Shown: positions 26,800-36,089 of the stretch, piece after piece
How the letters are laid out: every line of letters starts with the position of its first letter
Numbering within the stretch: position 1 is the stretch's first letter
Assembly: GCF_014201465.1 (NCBI RefSeq)
Contig: NZ_JACHEP010000027.1
Span: 1-38,932, forward strand
Reading direction: 5' to 3'
Source: Anoxybacteroides tepidamans
Lineage (GTDB): Bacteria; Bacillota; Bacilli; Bacillales; Anoxybacillaceae
DNA: 38,932 nucleotides
Position numbers and translations under genes: made by a program
The notes under the pieces: generated by a model
Told to the model about the DNA's origin: nothing
The model's database searches: none
The model's input: only the letters and a program-made list of their open reading frames with translations

Positions 26800-28053
26800 A
26801 TGCGCGAACGTATTGTAATATTACTGATCCTCACATTAGCTACTGCTCTTTTCGGGGAAATGAAAGTCAATCCGTTTGGAAGCTCTTTCCGCTTTTCTTT
26901 AGGAAGCGCCGTCTTCTTTTTCGGTCTTATTTGGTTCCGTACGATTCCGACTGTATTAACTGGTCTTTTTACAGGTCTGTTTATTTTAGGATTTAGAGTT
27001 CTAATTGATATTGTGATGAGAGAAACGTTATGGTTCGATAGTTTACTCTCTCATTTACCAGCTGCTTTTTACTACGTTACCTTTGCTTTACTTGTGCGTA
27101 TTTTGAAAATTCGTTCCTATATGGGGGTTCCGATCCGTGCAGCGCTGTTTGGAGCGGCCATTGATTTCGCTTCTAATATGGTTGAGTTGCTTATTCGCCA
27201 ACTTATCGGTGAATCATTAATCATTACTCAAGAAATAGTTTTTATGTTACTTTTGTTCGGAATTTTACGAAGCTTCTGTGTTGTCGGGCTATATAACATT
27301 TTAATGTTCCAACATATGCAAGCTTTAGGAGAAGCGCGCAGACAAGAGCTCGAACGCCTTGTAATGATTAATGCAAGCCTTTATGAAGAAGCATTCTATT
27401 TACGTAAATCGATGAGTCATATAGAAGAAATTACAAGAAAAAGCTATGAGCTTTATATGCGTCTCATGGAGTCGGAAAAAGTAGAACCGAGCACCGCTCT
27501 CTATATTGCCGAACATGTGCACGAAGTCAAAAAAGACTCGCAGCGAATTTTAGCCGGTTTGTCCGAATTGATCAATCAAGAGCAGCTTGATTTGCGTCTT
27601 CCGATTACCGAGCTCTGCGGTATGGTTATTCGCGCCAATGAAAAATATGCGGAGCTTTTAGGGAAATCGATCCAATTTCAAACGGTATGTGATATCGACC
27701 TGTCGACCCGCCACGTCTATGCCCTTCTTTCTGTCTTAAATAATTTAGTCGCTAATGCGGTAGAGGCCATCCCGTCGTCTGGCTGGATCCATCTTCGCGC
27801 GGAACTTGCGCACGGTGACATCATTTTTTCAATCACCGACTCGGGCCCTGGAATTCCCGAGGAAGACCGCGATTGGGTGTTTCAGCTTGGCTTTACGACA
27901 AAATACGATGAACACGGCAACCCATCAACTGGCATTGGGCTAACGCATGCTCAAGAAATTGTCCATAGTTTCAAAGGGCGTATCGTGCTGACAACGGATG
28001 AATACTCACGAACCCAATTTCAAGTGAAAATCCCTAGCTATCAATTATTTTGA
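26800..28053 (+). CDS. glnK: Sensor histidine kinase, GlnK (YcbA)-like
   Basis: 417 residues from the second of two adjacent ATGs (AGAGGAG gives 6-nt spacing at 26800). Residues 1-175 hold about six hydrophobic segments without a large outer loop. A linker follows, then the dimerisation/phosphorylation helix IAEHVHEVKKDSQR (His near 240) and a HATPase domain: N box NNLVANAVEAI, DSGPGIPEED, FTTK, STGIGL. This atypical kinase type pairs with YcbB-like regulators. In B. subtilis the pair responds to glutamine and controls glsA-glnT; here it sits directly after the glutamine importer, whose control is the likely job. Confidence 0.85.
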   Translation: MRERIVILLILTLATALFGEMKVNPFGSSFRFSLGSAVFFFGLIWFRTIPTVLTGLFTGLFILGFRVLIDIVMRETLWFDSLLSHLPAAFYYVTFALLVRILKIRSYMGVPIRAALFGAAIDFASNMVELLIRQLIGESLIITQEIVFMLLLFGILRSFCVVGLYNILMFQHMQALGEARRQELERLVMINASLYEEAFYLRKSMSHIEEITRKSYELYMRLMESEKVEPSTALYIAEHVHEVKKDSQRILAGLSELINQEQLDLRLPITELCGMVIRANEKYAELLGKSIQFQTVCDIDLSTRHVYALLSVLNNLVANAVEAIPSSGWIHLRAELAHGDIIFSITDSGPGIPEEDRDWVFQLGFTTKYDEHGNPSTGIGLTHAQEIVHSFKGRIVLTTDEYSRTQFQVKIPSYQLF

Positions 28054-28067
28054 AAGGAGAGGATGCA

Positions 28068-28979
28068 ATGTCCTTGCGCTTTTTTCTTATCGAAGACGAT
28101 GCGGTCGTACGAAAAATGCTAGAAAAAATTATTGGAGAAAGCGGACTTGGGGAAGTCGTAGGGCAAGCAGAAGATGGTCTTCACGTATCGGCAGACCAGC
28201 TATATTCCGTTGATGTCGTGTTAATTGATCTACTCATGCCGGGGCTTGACGGCATTCAAACGATAAAAAAATTACGGGCACAAGGATTTGCCGGTCCGTT
28301 TGTGATGATTTCCCAAGTCGAAAACAAGGAAATGGTCGGAAAGGCATACCTTCATGGGGTCGATACATATATTCATAAACCGATCAACCGCTATGAAGTC
28401 ATCTCGGTCTTAAAACGAGTTGCCGAGTACCTTTCCGTTGCCTCGTCGCTCGATTCGATCCGCCGTTTGCTGCAAACGTTAGAAAAAAATAAAAACGGAC
28501 ACATTCCAGCTACAACATATAAAACAACACATACGGAACAGAAAGCAAGACAGCTTCTTCTTACGCTAGGCATTGCCGGAGAAGCAGGAACATCTGATTT
28601 ATTGTCGATTATACAATGGCTAGAAGAACGGGAACGCCACGGCCAAGCCGCGCATGATTTGCCGCAGCTCAAAGAACTATATGCACAAATTCTTCAGCAC
28701 GTTCACGGCATTTACGATGAACAGTTGCTACAAAAAGAAATGCGTGCAATGGAACAACGCATCCGCCGCATGGTTCTGCAAGCATTTACCCACTTATCTT
28801 CGCTTGGTTTAGCCGACTACACGAATCCTACTTTCGAACACTTCGCCCCACGTTTGTTTGATTTCGAGGAAATCCGGCTCCGCATGCAGGAGCTCGAAGC
28901 TGGCGAGAAAGCGACGAAATGCCGAATTAATGTAAAAAAATTTTTAGCCGCTTTTTATATGGAAGTAAAAGGAGCATAG
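28068..28979 (+). CDS. glnL: Response regulator, GlnL (YcbB)-like
   Basis: 303 residues from the ATG at 28068 (AGGAGAGG 5 nt upstream). Receiver domain with acidic pocket IEDD, phosphoacceptor Asp54 in VLIDLLMPG and Lys104 in YIHKPIN; then the YcbB-type C-terminal DNA-binding domain (about residues 155-303; TLGIAGEAGTSDLL, CRINVKKFLAAF). Its start is 15 nt after the glnK stop. Confidence 0.87.
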   Translation: MSLRFFLIEDDAVVRKMLEKIIGESGLGEVVGQAEDGLHVSADQLYSVDVVLIDLLMPGLDGIQTIKKLRAQGFAGPFVMISQVENKEMVGKAYLHGVDTYIHKPINRYEVISVLKRVAEYLSVASSLDSIRRLLQTLEKNKNGHIPATTYKTTHTEQKARQLLLTLGIAGEAGTSDLLSIIQWLEERERHGQAAHDLPQLKELYAQILQHVHGIYDEQLLQKEMRAMEQRIRRMVLQAFTHLSSLGLADYTNPTFEHFAPRLFDFEEIRLRMQELEAGEKATKCRINVKKFLAAFYMEVKGA

Positions 28980-28999
28980 CGATTGCATATGCTCCTTTT
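28968..28999 (+). terminator. Rho-independent terminator of the gln locus
   Basis: AAAGGAGCATA and TATGCTCCTTT pair (9-nt loop), ending in TTTTC. The glnL stop codon lies within the left arm. Confidence 0.8.
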
Positions 29000-29072
29000 C
29001 AACCCTTAACTTTACATAACATTTTTCTCGTCAACATAAATAAATTCTTTTCATTAGCCAAGCGAGCGACCG

Positions 29073-29696
29073 CTACTTTTCGCTAAACGCGATCTGGATG
29101 CCGATCCACCCTAACAGCAGCCCTTTCATCACGTTTATCCGCTTAGCAATAAAATGATTAGCAAGCAAGATATGTCGCAGTTTTTCGGAAAACACGCTGA
29201 CTATCACAAAAATCAATAAAGCTTGAACGAGAAAAATGATCCCGAGAACGAACATTTGCAAGCTCACATGTCCTAATGATTTATTTACAAACTGCGGCAA
29301 TAAAGCTAAAAAGAACAACGATACTTTCGGATTTAAAAGATTCATCAAAATCCCTTTTTTATAGAGAGCTTTATACTCTAAAGGCTTCTGATCGCCAATA
29401 ACAAAGCCCACCTCTTTTTCTTTCCATGACTGCCATGCTAAATATAGCAAATAAGCAGCGCCAGCATATTTCACTACCGCAAACGCCAACGCCGACTGAT
29501 AAACAAGCGCTGAAATGCCAAGCGCAGCGGCGGTTATATGGACGATTAACCCCGAACAAAGCCCTAGCGCTGTAGCGATTCCTGCTTTCTTATTTTGTGA
29601 AATGCTTTGGGCGATCACAAATAAAATATCCGGTCCTGGCATGAGCGTCAATAAAATCGCCACACCTAAAAAAGACATCGTAAGAGTAAAATCCAT
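29073..29696 (-). CDS. LysE family amino-acid/metabolite exporter
   Basis: 207 residues, normal for the LysE/RhtB family. The N-terminal signature LMPGPDILFVIAQSISQNKK and the following GIATALGLCSGLIVHITAAA are diagnostic; six hydrophobic segments. Exports small amino acids or derivatives; substrate unknown. Single gene on the minus strand between the gln locus and the sirtuin gene. Confidence 0.88.
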   Translation of the reverse strand: MDFTLTMSFLGVAILLTLMPGPDILFVIAQSISQNKKAGIATALGLCSGLIVHITAAALGISALVYQSALAFAVVKYAGAAYLLYLAWQSWKEKEVGFVIGDQKPLEYKALYKKGILMNLLNPKVSLFFLALLPQFVNKSLGHVSLQMFVLGIIFLVQALLIFVIVSVFSEKLRHILLANHFIAKRINVMKGLLLGWIGIQIAFSEK

Positions 29697-29930
29697 GTAT
29701 ACCCTCCTCTGAGTAAATCAAACCCATTATTGATTACAGTTACTGTTCGAACCATTCGATTATGCGCATACTATCTCGATTAAACATCACCCCAATTATG
29801 TTTTATGTTTCAATTTTCTTTATTTTTAGTTAAAATGTATAAAGAAGTTGATACAATGTCAATGTCATATGACGAAAACGCATGATCAACAGCACCAAAC
29901 AATTGCAAATAAGAAAATTGAATACGGTTG

Positions 29931-29959
29931 TTGACTGTATCAGTTGATTGAAATAGATA
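29931..29959 (+). promoter_or_regulatory. Candidate sigma-A promoter for the Sir2 gene
   Basis: TTGACT, 17-nt spacer, TAGATA, about 30 nt before the start codon. The -35 is good, the -10 is modest. Confidence 0.35.
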
Positions 29960-29987
29960 AAATTGTAAATCATAAGAAGGTGAACAT

Positions 29988-30713
29988 ATGTTGGCAAAGT
30001 GGCTATTGAATTCCGATTACACAGTCGTGCTGACAGGGGCAGGAATGTCGACAGAAAGCGGATTGCCTGATTTTCGTTCAGCACAGAACGGATTATGGCA
30101 GAAAAAAAATCCGCAACAATTAGCGAGTACGCATGCACTTGAGCACCATCGAGATGAGTTTATCTCTTTTTACCAATACCGCATTCGCACGCTTCAACAA
30201 TGCCAACCGCATGCAGGACATGCCCTTTTAGCTGAATGGGAAAAACGAGGGATGATACAAAGCATTATTACACAGAATGTAGACGGTTTTCACCAACGAG
30301 CAGGCAGTGAAAACGTCATCGAGCTTCACGGATCGTTGAGATCGGTTCACTGCCAACGCTGCCATCAAGTATATGAAAGCGATATATATCTTCGCGACGA
30401 TTTTACTTGTACTTGCGGCGGGTTTTTGCGCCCGTCTGTTGTTTTATTTGGTGAATCACTGTCTATGGACGCGATGGAAAAGGCGTGGCTTGCCGCACAG
30501 CAAGCAAAATTGTTCATCGTATTAGGTTCTTCTTTGCAAGTATCTCCTGCCAACCAGCTCCCGCTCATCGCCAAAAGAAATGGTTCCAAACTCGTTATCG
30601 TCAACATGGAACCGACAGAATTAGATGAATGGGCCGATATCGTCATCCACGAACGGAAAATCGGTGACGTTCTGCAAGAGATCAACAAGGAGTTGCAAAA
30701 AGAGCGACGATGA
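29988..30713 (+). CDS. Sir2 family NAD-dependent protein deacylase
   Basis: 241 residues; AGAAGGTGA before the ATG. NAD-binding GAGMSTESGLPDFRS (17-31), TQNVDG (95-100), catalytic His114 in IELHG, structural zinc from Cys122/125/141/143 and GSSLQVSPAN near 178. It removes acetyl or other acyl groups from lysine with consumption of NAD+. B. subtilis SrtN is the counterpart; a natural partner would be acetyl-CoA synthetase control. The zinc site is complete. Confidence 0.92.
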   Translation: MLAKWLLNSDYTVVLTGAGMSTESGLPDFRSAQNGLWQKKNPQQLASTHALEHHRDEFISFYQYRIRTLQQCQPHAGHALLAEWEKRGMIQSIITQNVDGFHQRAGSENVIELHGSLRSVHCQRCHQVYESDIYLRDDFTCTCGGFLRPSVVLFGESLSMDAMEKAWLAAQQAKLFIVLGSSLQVSPANQLPLIAKRNGSKLVIVNMEPTELDEWADIVIHERKIGDVLQEINKELQKERR

Positions 30714-30765
30714 TCGCACACGCTATCACCGCGACAGACGGGGGCGGGCAACGGTTCAAAATTCG

Positions 30766-30797
30766 AAAAAGGAGAGTACATGACTCCCCTTTTTTAT
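30766..30797. terminator. Bidirectional terminator between the Sir2 and aminotransferase genes
   Basis: AAAGGAGAGT, loop ACATG, then ACTCCCCTTTTTT (one mismatch), with A-rich and T-rich flanks that serve both convergent genes. Confidence 0.7.
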
Positions 30798-32146
30798 TTT
30801 ATTTGCGCCAACGCTTCTGTAAGCGTTTGAACTAAAAACGAAAGATCTTCTTTCTCAATGGTCAACGGCGGTGACAACGTTAACACGTTATTAAACCCGG
30901 CGACCGTCGCTCCGTTTTTGCCGATGATCAATCCATTTTCTTTACAAATGCCAATGACTTTATTGACGAGCGATACATCGAGCGGCTCTTTTGTCTTTTT
31001 ATCAACAACCAATTCAATCCCGATGAGCAAACCTTTGCCGCGCACATCGCCGACGTAACGATGATCTTGCAATTTACGTTTTAGCTCATTTAGCAATTGT
31101 TCGCCGACTTTTTGCGAACGCTCGAACAATTTTTCCGTTTCCATGATTTCTAAATTTTTTAAAGCAAGCGCGCATGCGGCCGGATTGCCGCCGAACGTGT
31201 TAATATGGCGGAAATAGTCATATTCTTCCGTCCCTTTGAACGCTTCATAAATTTCTTTGCGGACAGCTGTCGCTGATAACGGCAAGTAAGCGCTTGTAAT
31301 CCCTTTCGCCATCGTAATGATGTCCGGCTTCACTCCGTCATGCATAAATCCAAACGGTTTGCCCGTCCGGCCGAAACCGCAAATGACTTCATCAACAATG
31401 AGCAACGCGCCATGCTTTTCACATACTTCTTTCACCGCTTGCAAATATCCATCAGGCGGAATGAGCACTCCTCCCCCGGTAATGATCGGTTCCATAATCA
31501 CCGCCGCAATCGTTTCGCTCAATTCCCATGTCATCACTTGGTCAATCGCCTTCACTGATTTCAACTCGCGCGGATTAACGGCTGTTTCCTCATCGCGATA
31601 ACTGTCCGGAGGAGCAACGTGAATAAACCCTGTCGCAAGCGGTTCATATTTGTACTTCCGCTGTGCCTGACCAGTGGCGGCCAATGCCCCCAATGAATTG
31701 CCGTGATACGCCCGATAGCGGGAAATAATTTTATAGCGGTGATAGTCGCCTTTTTGCTGGTGGTATTGTCTTGCGATTTTAAATGCCGTTTCGTTCGCTT
31801 CCGACCCGCTGTTAGAAAAGAAAATGACATATTCATCGCCAAGAAGTTCGTTCAATTTCTCACCTAATTGAATCGCAGGCACATGACTTTGCGTGAGCGG
31901 AAAATATGCGAGCTTCTTTAATTGTTTGTAGGCTGCTTCCGCCAGTTCTTCGCGGCCGTAACCGACGTTGACGCACCATAGGCCGGCCATCGCATCTAAA
32001 TATTTTTTCCCCGTATGATCCGTTACCCAGCATCCTTTCGCTTCCGTCACGACGAGCGTCGCCTGCGGGTTGTACGGCTTCATCGAATGCCATATATAGC
32101 GTTCATCTTTTTCCAGCAACAGCTGGCTTTGATCGGTTTGCACCAT
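30794..32146 (-). CDS. Class III aminotransferase, probably omega-amino acid (beta-alanine type):pyruvate transaminase
   Basis: 450 residues, full-length fold-type I PLP enzyme. GLWCVNVGYGREEL, SNSGSEANETAFK (phosphate cup), Asp252 in LIVDEVICGFGRTG and the Schiff-base Lys281 in TMAKGITSAYLPLSA. It lies 25 nt behind a CoA-acylating semialdehyde dehydrogenase. A beta-alanine or beta-aminoisobutyrate donor would give malonate or methylmalonate semialdehyde, exactly the substrate of that enzyme. GABA or taurine remain possible donors. Confidence 0.85.
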   Translation of the reverse strand: MVQTDQSQLLLEKDERYIWHSMKPYNPQATLVVTEAKGCWVTDHTGKKYLDAMAGLWCVNVGYGREELAEAAYKQLKKLAYFPLTQSHVPAIQLGEKLNELLGDEYVIFFSNSGSEANETAFKIARQYHQQKGDYHRYKIISRYRAYHGNSLGALAATGQAQRKYKYEPLATGFIHVAPPDSYRDEETAVNPRELKSVKAIDQVMTWELSETIAAVIMEPIITGGGVLIPPDGYLQAVKEVCEKHGALLIVDEVICGFGRTGKPFGFMHDGVKPDIITMAKGITSAYLPLSATAVRKEIYEAFKGTEEYDYFRHINTFGGNPAACALALKNLEIMETEKLFERSQKVGEQLLNELKRKLQDHRYVGDVRGKGLLIGIELVVDKKTKEPLDVSLVNKVIGICKENGLIIGKNGATVAGFNNVLTLSPPLTIEKEDLSFLVQTLTEALAQIK

Positions 32147-32171
32147 CGAGATTCCCTTCCTTCTTCACAAA

Positions 32172-33638
32172 TTAAAAATCAAACCGAGAAGTAATCATTT
32201 TTTTGCGCGTATAAAAATTCACCCCGTCTTTGCCGTTTACATGAAGGTCACCGTAAAACGAATCTTTCCATCCAGAGAATGGGAAAAACGCCATCGTCGC
32301 CGGTACTCCGACATTGATTCCTAGCATTCCTGCGTCCGCCTCTTCGCGGAATTTCCGCACCGCTTTCGCGTCTTTCGTATAAATGGTCGCACCGTTTCCG
32401 TACCGCGATTTGCGAATATACGCAAGCGCTTCGTCTAAATCTGCCGCGCGCAACAAGCTAAGGACAGGCGCAAAAATTTCTTCTTTCGCAATCGTCATCT
32501 CTGGTGTAACATGATCGAAAATCGTCGGCCCAAGGAAATTGCCTTGTGGCAGTTCTTCCATCTCTTTTCGCCCATCCCGAAGCAGAGTTGCCCCTTCTTC
32601 AATGCCTTTTTCGATGTATCCCAACACTTTTTCGCGGTGCGATTGGCGAATGACAGGAGTCAGCAATACCTCTTCATCCAAGCCGTTGCCGATAATCAAT
32701 TCATCTGCTTTCTGTTTTAACACTTGCACAAACTTCTCGTTATCGCCGACCACAACGACCGCGCTGCAAGCCATACAACGCTGTCCGGCGCTGCCAAAAG
32801 CAGAGCTAATAATGTGCTGTGCGGCAAGCTCAATATCGGCATCCGGCATGACAATATGATGATTTTTTGCCCCCGAAAGCGCCTGTACGCGTTTTCCTTT
32901 CGCCGCTGCCCGTTCATACACATATTTGGCGACCGGTTGTGAACCGACAAACGAAATCGCTTGAATGTCTTCGTGGTCAATTAATGCATTTACGACATCA
33001 TGCGCTCCATGCACGATATTGAGCACCCCAGCTGGCGCACCTGCTTCCGTGAATAGTTCTGCTAATTTATTTGCTAAAATCGGCGTGCGTTCGGACGGTT
33101 TAAGCACAAACGTATTTCCGCACGCAATCGCCAACGGAAACATCCAAAGCGGCACCATCATCGGAAAATTAAATGGGGTAATTCCCCCGACAACGCCTAG
33201 CGGATAACGAAACATCTCTGAATCAATGTCTTCCGCAATTCCCGCTAACGACTCGCCCATCATTAAAGTCGGAGCTCCTGCGGCAAACTCTACGCACTCG
33301 ATGCCCCGTTGAATCTCCCCGTACGCTTCTTTATATGCTTTACCGTTTTCTAGAACGACAAGTTTTGCTAGTGCTTCATGATGCTCATTTAACAAATGAT
33401 GAAATGTAAACATCACGCGCGCCCGTTTCGGAACCGGAGTATTTTTCCACGTTTCGAACGCTTTTTTCGCGACTTGAACAGCCTTCTCTACATCTTCTTT
33501 TGTCGAAATCGGAACTTTTGCCAACACTTCTCCTGTTGCCGGATTCGGAACTTCCAACGTTTCTGTTCCGCTCGATTCCACCCATTGTCCGTTAATAAAA
33601 TTTTTTAAAACAGTTGTTTCGCTCTTCGTAACCGCCAT
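32172..33638 (-). CDS. mmsA: CoA-acylating malonate/methylmalonate-semialdehyde dehydrogenase
   Basis: 488 residues from the second of two adjacent ATGs (GGGGGG 6 nt upstream). ALDH fold with the nucleophile Cys288 in GSAGQRCMA, but the usual general-base Glu is absent: the position reads [15 protein letters not shown], the hallmark of the CoA-dependent MMSDH/IolA subgroup. Makes acetyl-CoA or propionyl-CoA, CO2 and NADH from the semialdehydes. There is no inositol operon here; the adjacent transaminase and PucR regulator point to beta-alanine or pyrimidine-derived amino acids, or valine. Confidence 0.88.
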   Translation of the reverse strand: MAVTKSETTVLKNFINGQWVESSGTETLEVPNPATGEVLAKVPISTKEDVEKAVQVAKKAFETWKNTPVPKRARVMFTFHHLLNEHHEALAKLVVLENGKAYKEAYGEIQRGIECVEFAAGAPTLMMGESLAGIAEDIDSEMFRYPLGVVGGITPFNFPMMVPLWMFPLAIACGNTFVLKPSERTPILANKLAELFTEAGAPAGVLNIVHGAHDVVNALIDHEDIQAISFVGSQPVAKYVYERAAAKGKRVQALSGAKNHHIVMPDADIELAAQHIISSAFGSAGQRCMACSAVVVVGDNEKFVQVLKQKADELIIGNGLDEEVLLTPVIRQSHREKVLGYIEKGIEEGATLLRDGRKEMEELPQGNFLGPTIFDHVTPEMTIAKEEIFAPVLSLLRAADLDEALAYIRKSRYGNGATIYTKDAKAVRKFREEADAGMLGINVGVPATMAFFPFSGWKDSFYGDLHVNGKDGVNFYTRKKMITSRFDF

Positions 33639-33773
33639 CATAGTCCCCCCTATTGGCTTAAGATGTACTAAAATTATCTCTCAGTTTGTAAAGGCATTCA
33701 TTAGACATAATGTAAAAATTGTATCCATACCCATTCCACAATATGACAATCCTTCTTAACTTTATGACTACAT
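33639..33773. other. Upstream region of mmsA
   Basis: Minus-strand control region, AT-rich; TTTACA at about 33694-33699 may serve as -35. No clear dyad for the PucR-type activator was identified. Confidence 0.3.
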
Positions 33774-33954
33774 AAGAAAAGCGCAAAGCGCCCGCCTATC
33801 GGCGAAGATCGCACAAGCCCCACCGAGGAGGCTCAGCCCAAGCAAAGCTTGGGCTTGCGTGGGATATTTCAAAGAAGGGAATTCAGCGTGTCGCCGCCGA
33901 AAGAAGGGGCGGAGCGCATCACACCGATGGCGCTTGAAGCTAGACAGTTCCCTA
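33774..33954. repeat. Bacillaceae-type intergenic palindromic repeat (about 180 bp)
   Basis: Starts AGAAAAGCGCAAAGCGCC and ends GGCGCTTGAAGCTAGACAG, imperfect inverted ends (9 of 12). It contains the perfect hairpin GCCCAAGC-AAA-GCTTGGGC (33836-33854) and is much richer in G+C than its flanks. From memory this matches a non-coding repeat scattered through Geobacillus, Anoxybacillus and related genomes. Frames inside it are not genes. Confidence 0.7.
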
Positions 33955-33989
33955 CCCAATCGCAAAATTTTATACTTTCTTATCTTTAA

Positions 33990-34021
33990 ATAAAAACTCT
34001 CCTACTTTTTTGTAGAAGAGT
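33990..34021 (-). terminator. Terminator of the PucR-family gene
   Basis: On the minus strand ACTCTTCTAC, A6, GTAGGAGAGT then TTTTTA, 1 nt past the stop. Confidence 0.8.
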
Positions 34022-34022
34022 G

Positions 34023-35609
34023 CTATTGCTCACGGATTGCTGCTAAATATTCATATGCCTGAATCATCAATTCAATCGCTAACCGCTTTTCCGGCTTCAT
34101 AAAATCCGCTCCTAATAACTGCTGTAGCTTTTGAATGCGGTGATAGAGCGTTTGCCTCACGACAAATAATCGTTCGGCCGTTTCTTTTTTCGAACCATTG
34201 CACGCTAAATACACTTTTAGCGTCTCCATTAATTGGCCATTATGCTTTTTGTCATATTGAATCACCGGTTCTAAATATTCCATGACGATTTCGTGCAAAT
34301 CACCGTATTGATGAATAAAGGAAATGATTCGCGCCGTATGCAAGTCTTCATAAAAGCAGCTCGTGGCTTTTTTCCCGAGATGATGTTGAATTTTATTCGT
34401 TTCAAGGGCAGTTTGATAGCTTTTATTAATAAGAGAGAGGTTTTCGACAAATTTCCCGACACCGAATAAAAAACATGGCACTTTTTTCGTACGGATAAAA
34501 TCTGATTCCATTAAACGTTGAACGCCTTCTTGCATGCGTGTTTTCCATGTTTTTATACTACGTTTGTTCAACATAATAAAAACGATGCTGTTGCGTAGAT
34601 CAACCGAAAATATATAAAACCCTTGTTGTTCAAAAATCGTTCGAAATAACAATTTAAAATATGTGAGATCAAGATTAGCATGCTGCTTCAACGATTTGAA
34701 TTTGCAAATGCTGACACAGCCACCTTTTGGTTTTAATTCCGGGTCATGGTCTGCTAAATAATCAGAAATCGTTTGGAAGTTATGCTCTCCTTCTAACCAG
34801 CCTTTTAGCCATTCTTGTTCTTGCATTCGCTTTTTTTCTTCGACATATAAATCGCGCAACAAATGTTGAGCAATAGCGGTCGCGGTCCTGTCTAAAATAA
34901 GAAGGGCAAATTCGCTTATTTCTTGCTGTAGCGAAACGATGGATAACTCTGCGTATTCGTTGCTAAAAAGTTGAATCGATTGAGAAGCGGCCTGGTTGGA
35001 TGGCTGTGCTAAATGCTCAAGCAGCTGCATTTTCTTTTTACCCGGGCATTCCGGTACAAACTCTGCTTCTTTTCCATTGATTCGGAAAATCACTTGATGA
35101 CCTAAATAATGGTGCAAAAACTTCAAAATTTCATGATAGTGGTCAATCGACAACAACTTTTTGTTCAGTTGCTGAGAATATGCTTCTAAATTCGAGATCA
35201 TTTGATAATGCTGGTTAATCAAATATGTATGAATATCTTGGGTAATTTCCACAAACGGAACTTCTTTTAAAAAGAGAATGAGCGGGAAGTGGTGTTCATC
35301 AGCCAGCCGAATCACTTCTTGCGGAATAGAAGAAGTGTAGGTTCCAATTTCGATGCACAATCCAGAGGCGTCACATTCAATCAACTGCTGTAAAAAAGAG
35401 AGAAACAGCGATTCGTTCTCCTTCCAGCCTACGCCAGTAGACAAGATCAATTCTTTCCCGTTTAACAATTTGTAAATTTTGGTAACCTCTACAACATGCA
35501 CCCACTTCACGATGCGGTTCAACCCTTGATGCCCTGCTACTACTTGTGTATGCTCAAAATGCTTCCTTTGCAACACATCGAAAACGGTAAATTGAAAATG
35601 TTCGTGCAT
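34023..35609 (-). CDS. PucR family transcriptional regulator
   Basis: 528 residues, AGGAGG 7 nt before the ATG. N-terminal PucR ligand domain (residues about 8-125: GLNRIVKWVHVVEV, LSTGVGWKENE), a central GGDEF-like CdaR domain (about 280-410) and a C-terminal HTH_30 region (LKVYLACNGSKKETAERLF, VVRQTLYHRIQKLQQLLG). Family members are usually activators of purine, amino-acid or omega-amino-acid breakdown genes next to them. It lies immediately upstream of, and in the same direction as, the mmsA-transaminase pair, but has its own terminator. Confidence 0.87.
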   Translation of the reverse strand: MHEHFQFTVFDVLQRKHFEHTQVVAGHQGLNRIVKWVHVVEVTKIYKLLNGKELILSTGVGWKENESLFLSFLQQLIECDASGLCIEIGTYTSSIPQEVIRLADEHHFPLILFLKEVPFVEITQDIHTYLINQHYQMISNLEAYSQQLNKKLLSIDHYHEILKFLHHYLGHQVIFRINGKEAEFVPECPGKKKMQLLEHLAQPSNQAASQSIQLFSNEYAELSIVSLQQEISEFALLILDRTATAIAQHLLRDLYVEEKKRMQEQEWLKGWLEGEHNFQTISDYLADHDPELKPKGGCVSICKFKSLKQHANLDLTYFKLLFRTIFEQQGFYIFSVDLRNSIVFIMLNKRSIKTWKTRMQEGVQRLMESDFIRTKKVPCFLFGVGKFVENLSLINKSYQTALETNKIQHHLGKKATSCFYEDLHTARIISFIHQYGDLHEIVMEYLEPVIQYDKKHNGQLMETLKVYLACNGSKKETAERLFVVRQTLYHRIQKLQQLLGADFMKPEKRLAIELMIQAYEYLAAIREQ

Positions 35610-35677
35610 TCCTTTCCCTCCTTTACCGATCCTTTATAATAAGTATTCATTGCAAAATCACGGATTCCTGCTAAATG

Positions 35678-35715
35678 AAAAAAGGCATCGGGGAATTATT
35701 CCCGATCCCTTTTTC
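35678..35715 (-). terminator. Hairpin terminator after the small hypothetical gene
   Basis: AAAAAGG-C-ATCGGG and CCCGAT-C-CCTTTTT pair around one mismatch. On the minus strand it ends in a T-run, 3 nt after the stop of the small gene. Confidence 0.75.
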
Positions 35716-35717
35716 AA

Positions 35718-35906
35718 CTATTGACTAATCGTAATATAGACTTGTATTTCCTTCATCATCAACTCGAATTGTTCTTGGTCTTGAAAATCGTCGCTACTCC
35801 AATTCGCCATAATCCAGCGTACCAGTTCTCCCGGCGTATTGAATATTTCGCCGCTCGTATCTGCCTTCCGAATCATATATCTACCGTTGTCCTCATCGAT
35901 GGTCAC
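35718..35906 (-). CDS. Small acidic conserved-looking protein, start uncertain
   Basis: 62 residues from a GTG at 35906, acidic, with GEIFNTPGELVRWIMANW as a recognisable helix. The frame stays open and coding-like for about 20 more codons upstream (EDEWSWSFLQAKDGAFPCE) to about 35965 but has no start codon there. ATGAAGATGAATGG lies one base out of frame at 35951-35964. Either the GTG is the true start or one base was lost near the original ATG. Function unknown. Confidence 0.5.
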   Translation of the reverse strand: MTIDEDNGRYMIRKADTSGEIFNTPGELVRWIMANWSSDDFQDQEQFELMMKEIQVYITISQ

Positions 35907-36089
35907 TTCACACGGAAAAGCGCCGTCTTTTGCTTGTAAAAAACTCCACGACCATTCATCTTCATTCGTTTCTTAAATATTGGTTTATCAATGTGTAAAA
36001 TCCTGTAATCATCTTTTTTATACATCTAGTTGCCATTTCATGATATAATGTTAAGTCGTAAATAATCGATGAACAGGAGGTGAAATGGG

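Noticed and set aside
29830-30138. 102-residue frame antisense to the Sir2 start
   Set aside because: Overlaps the well-supported sirtuin gene, no ribosome site, composition is not protein-like.
33768-33965. Frame within the palindromic repeat
   Set aside because: Arises from repeated GC-rich hairpin sequence, no start signals.
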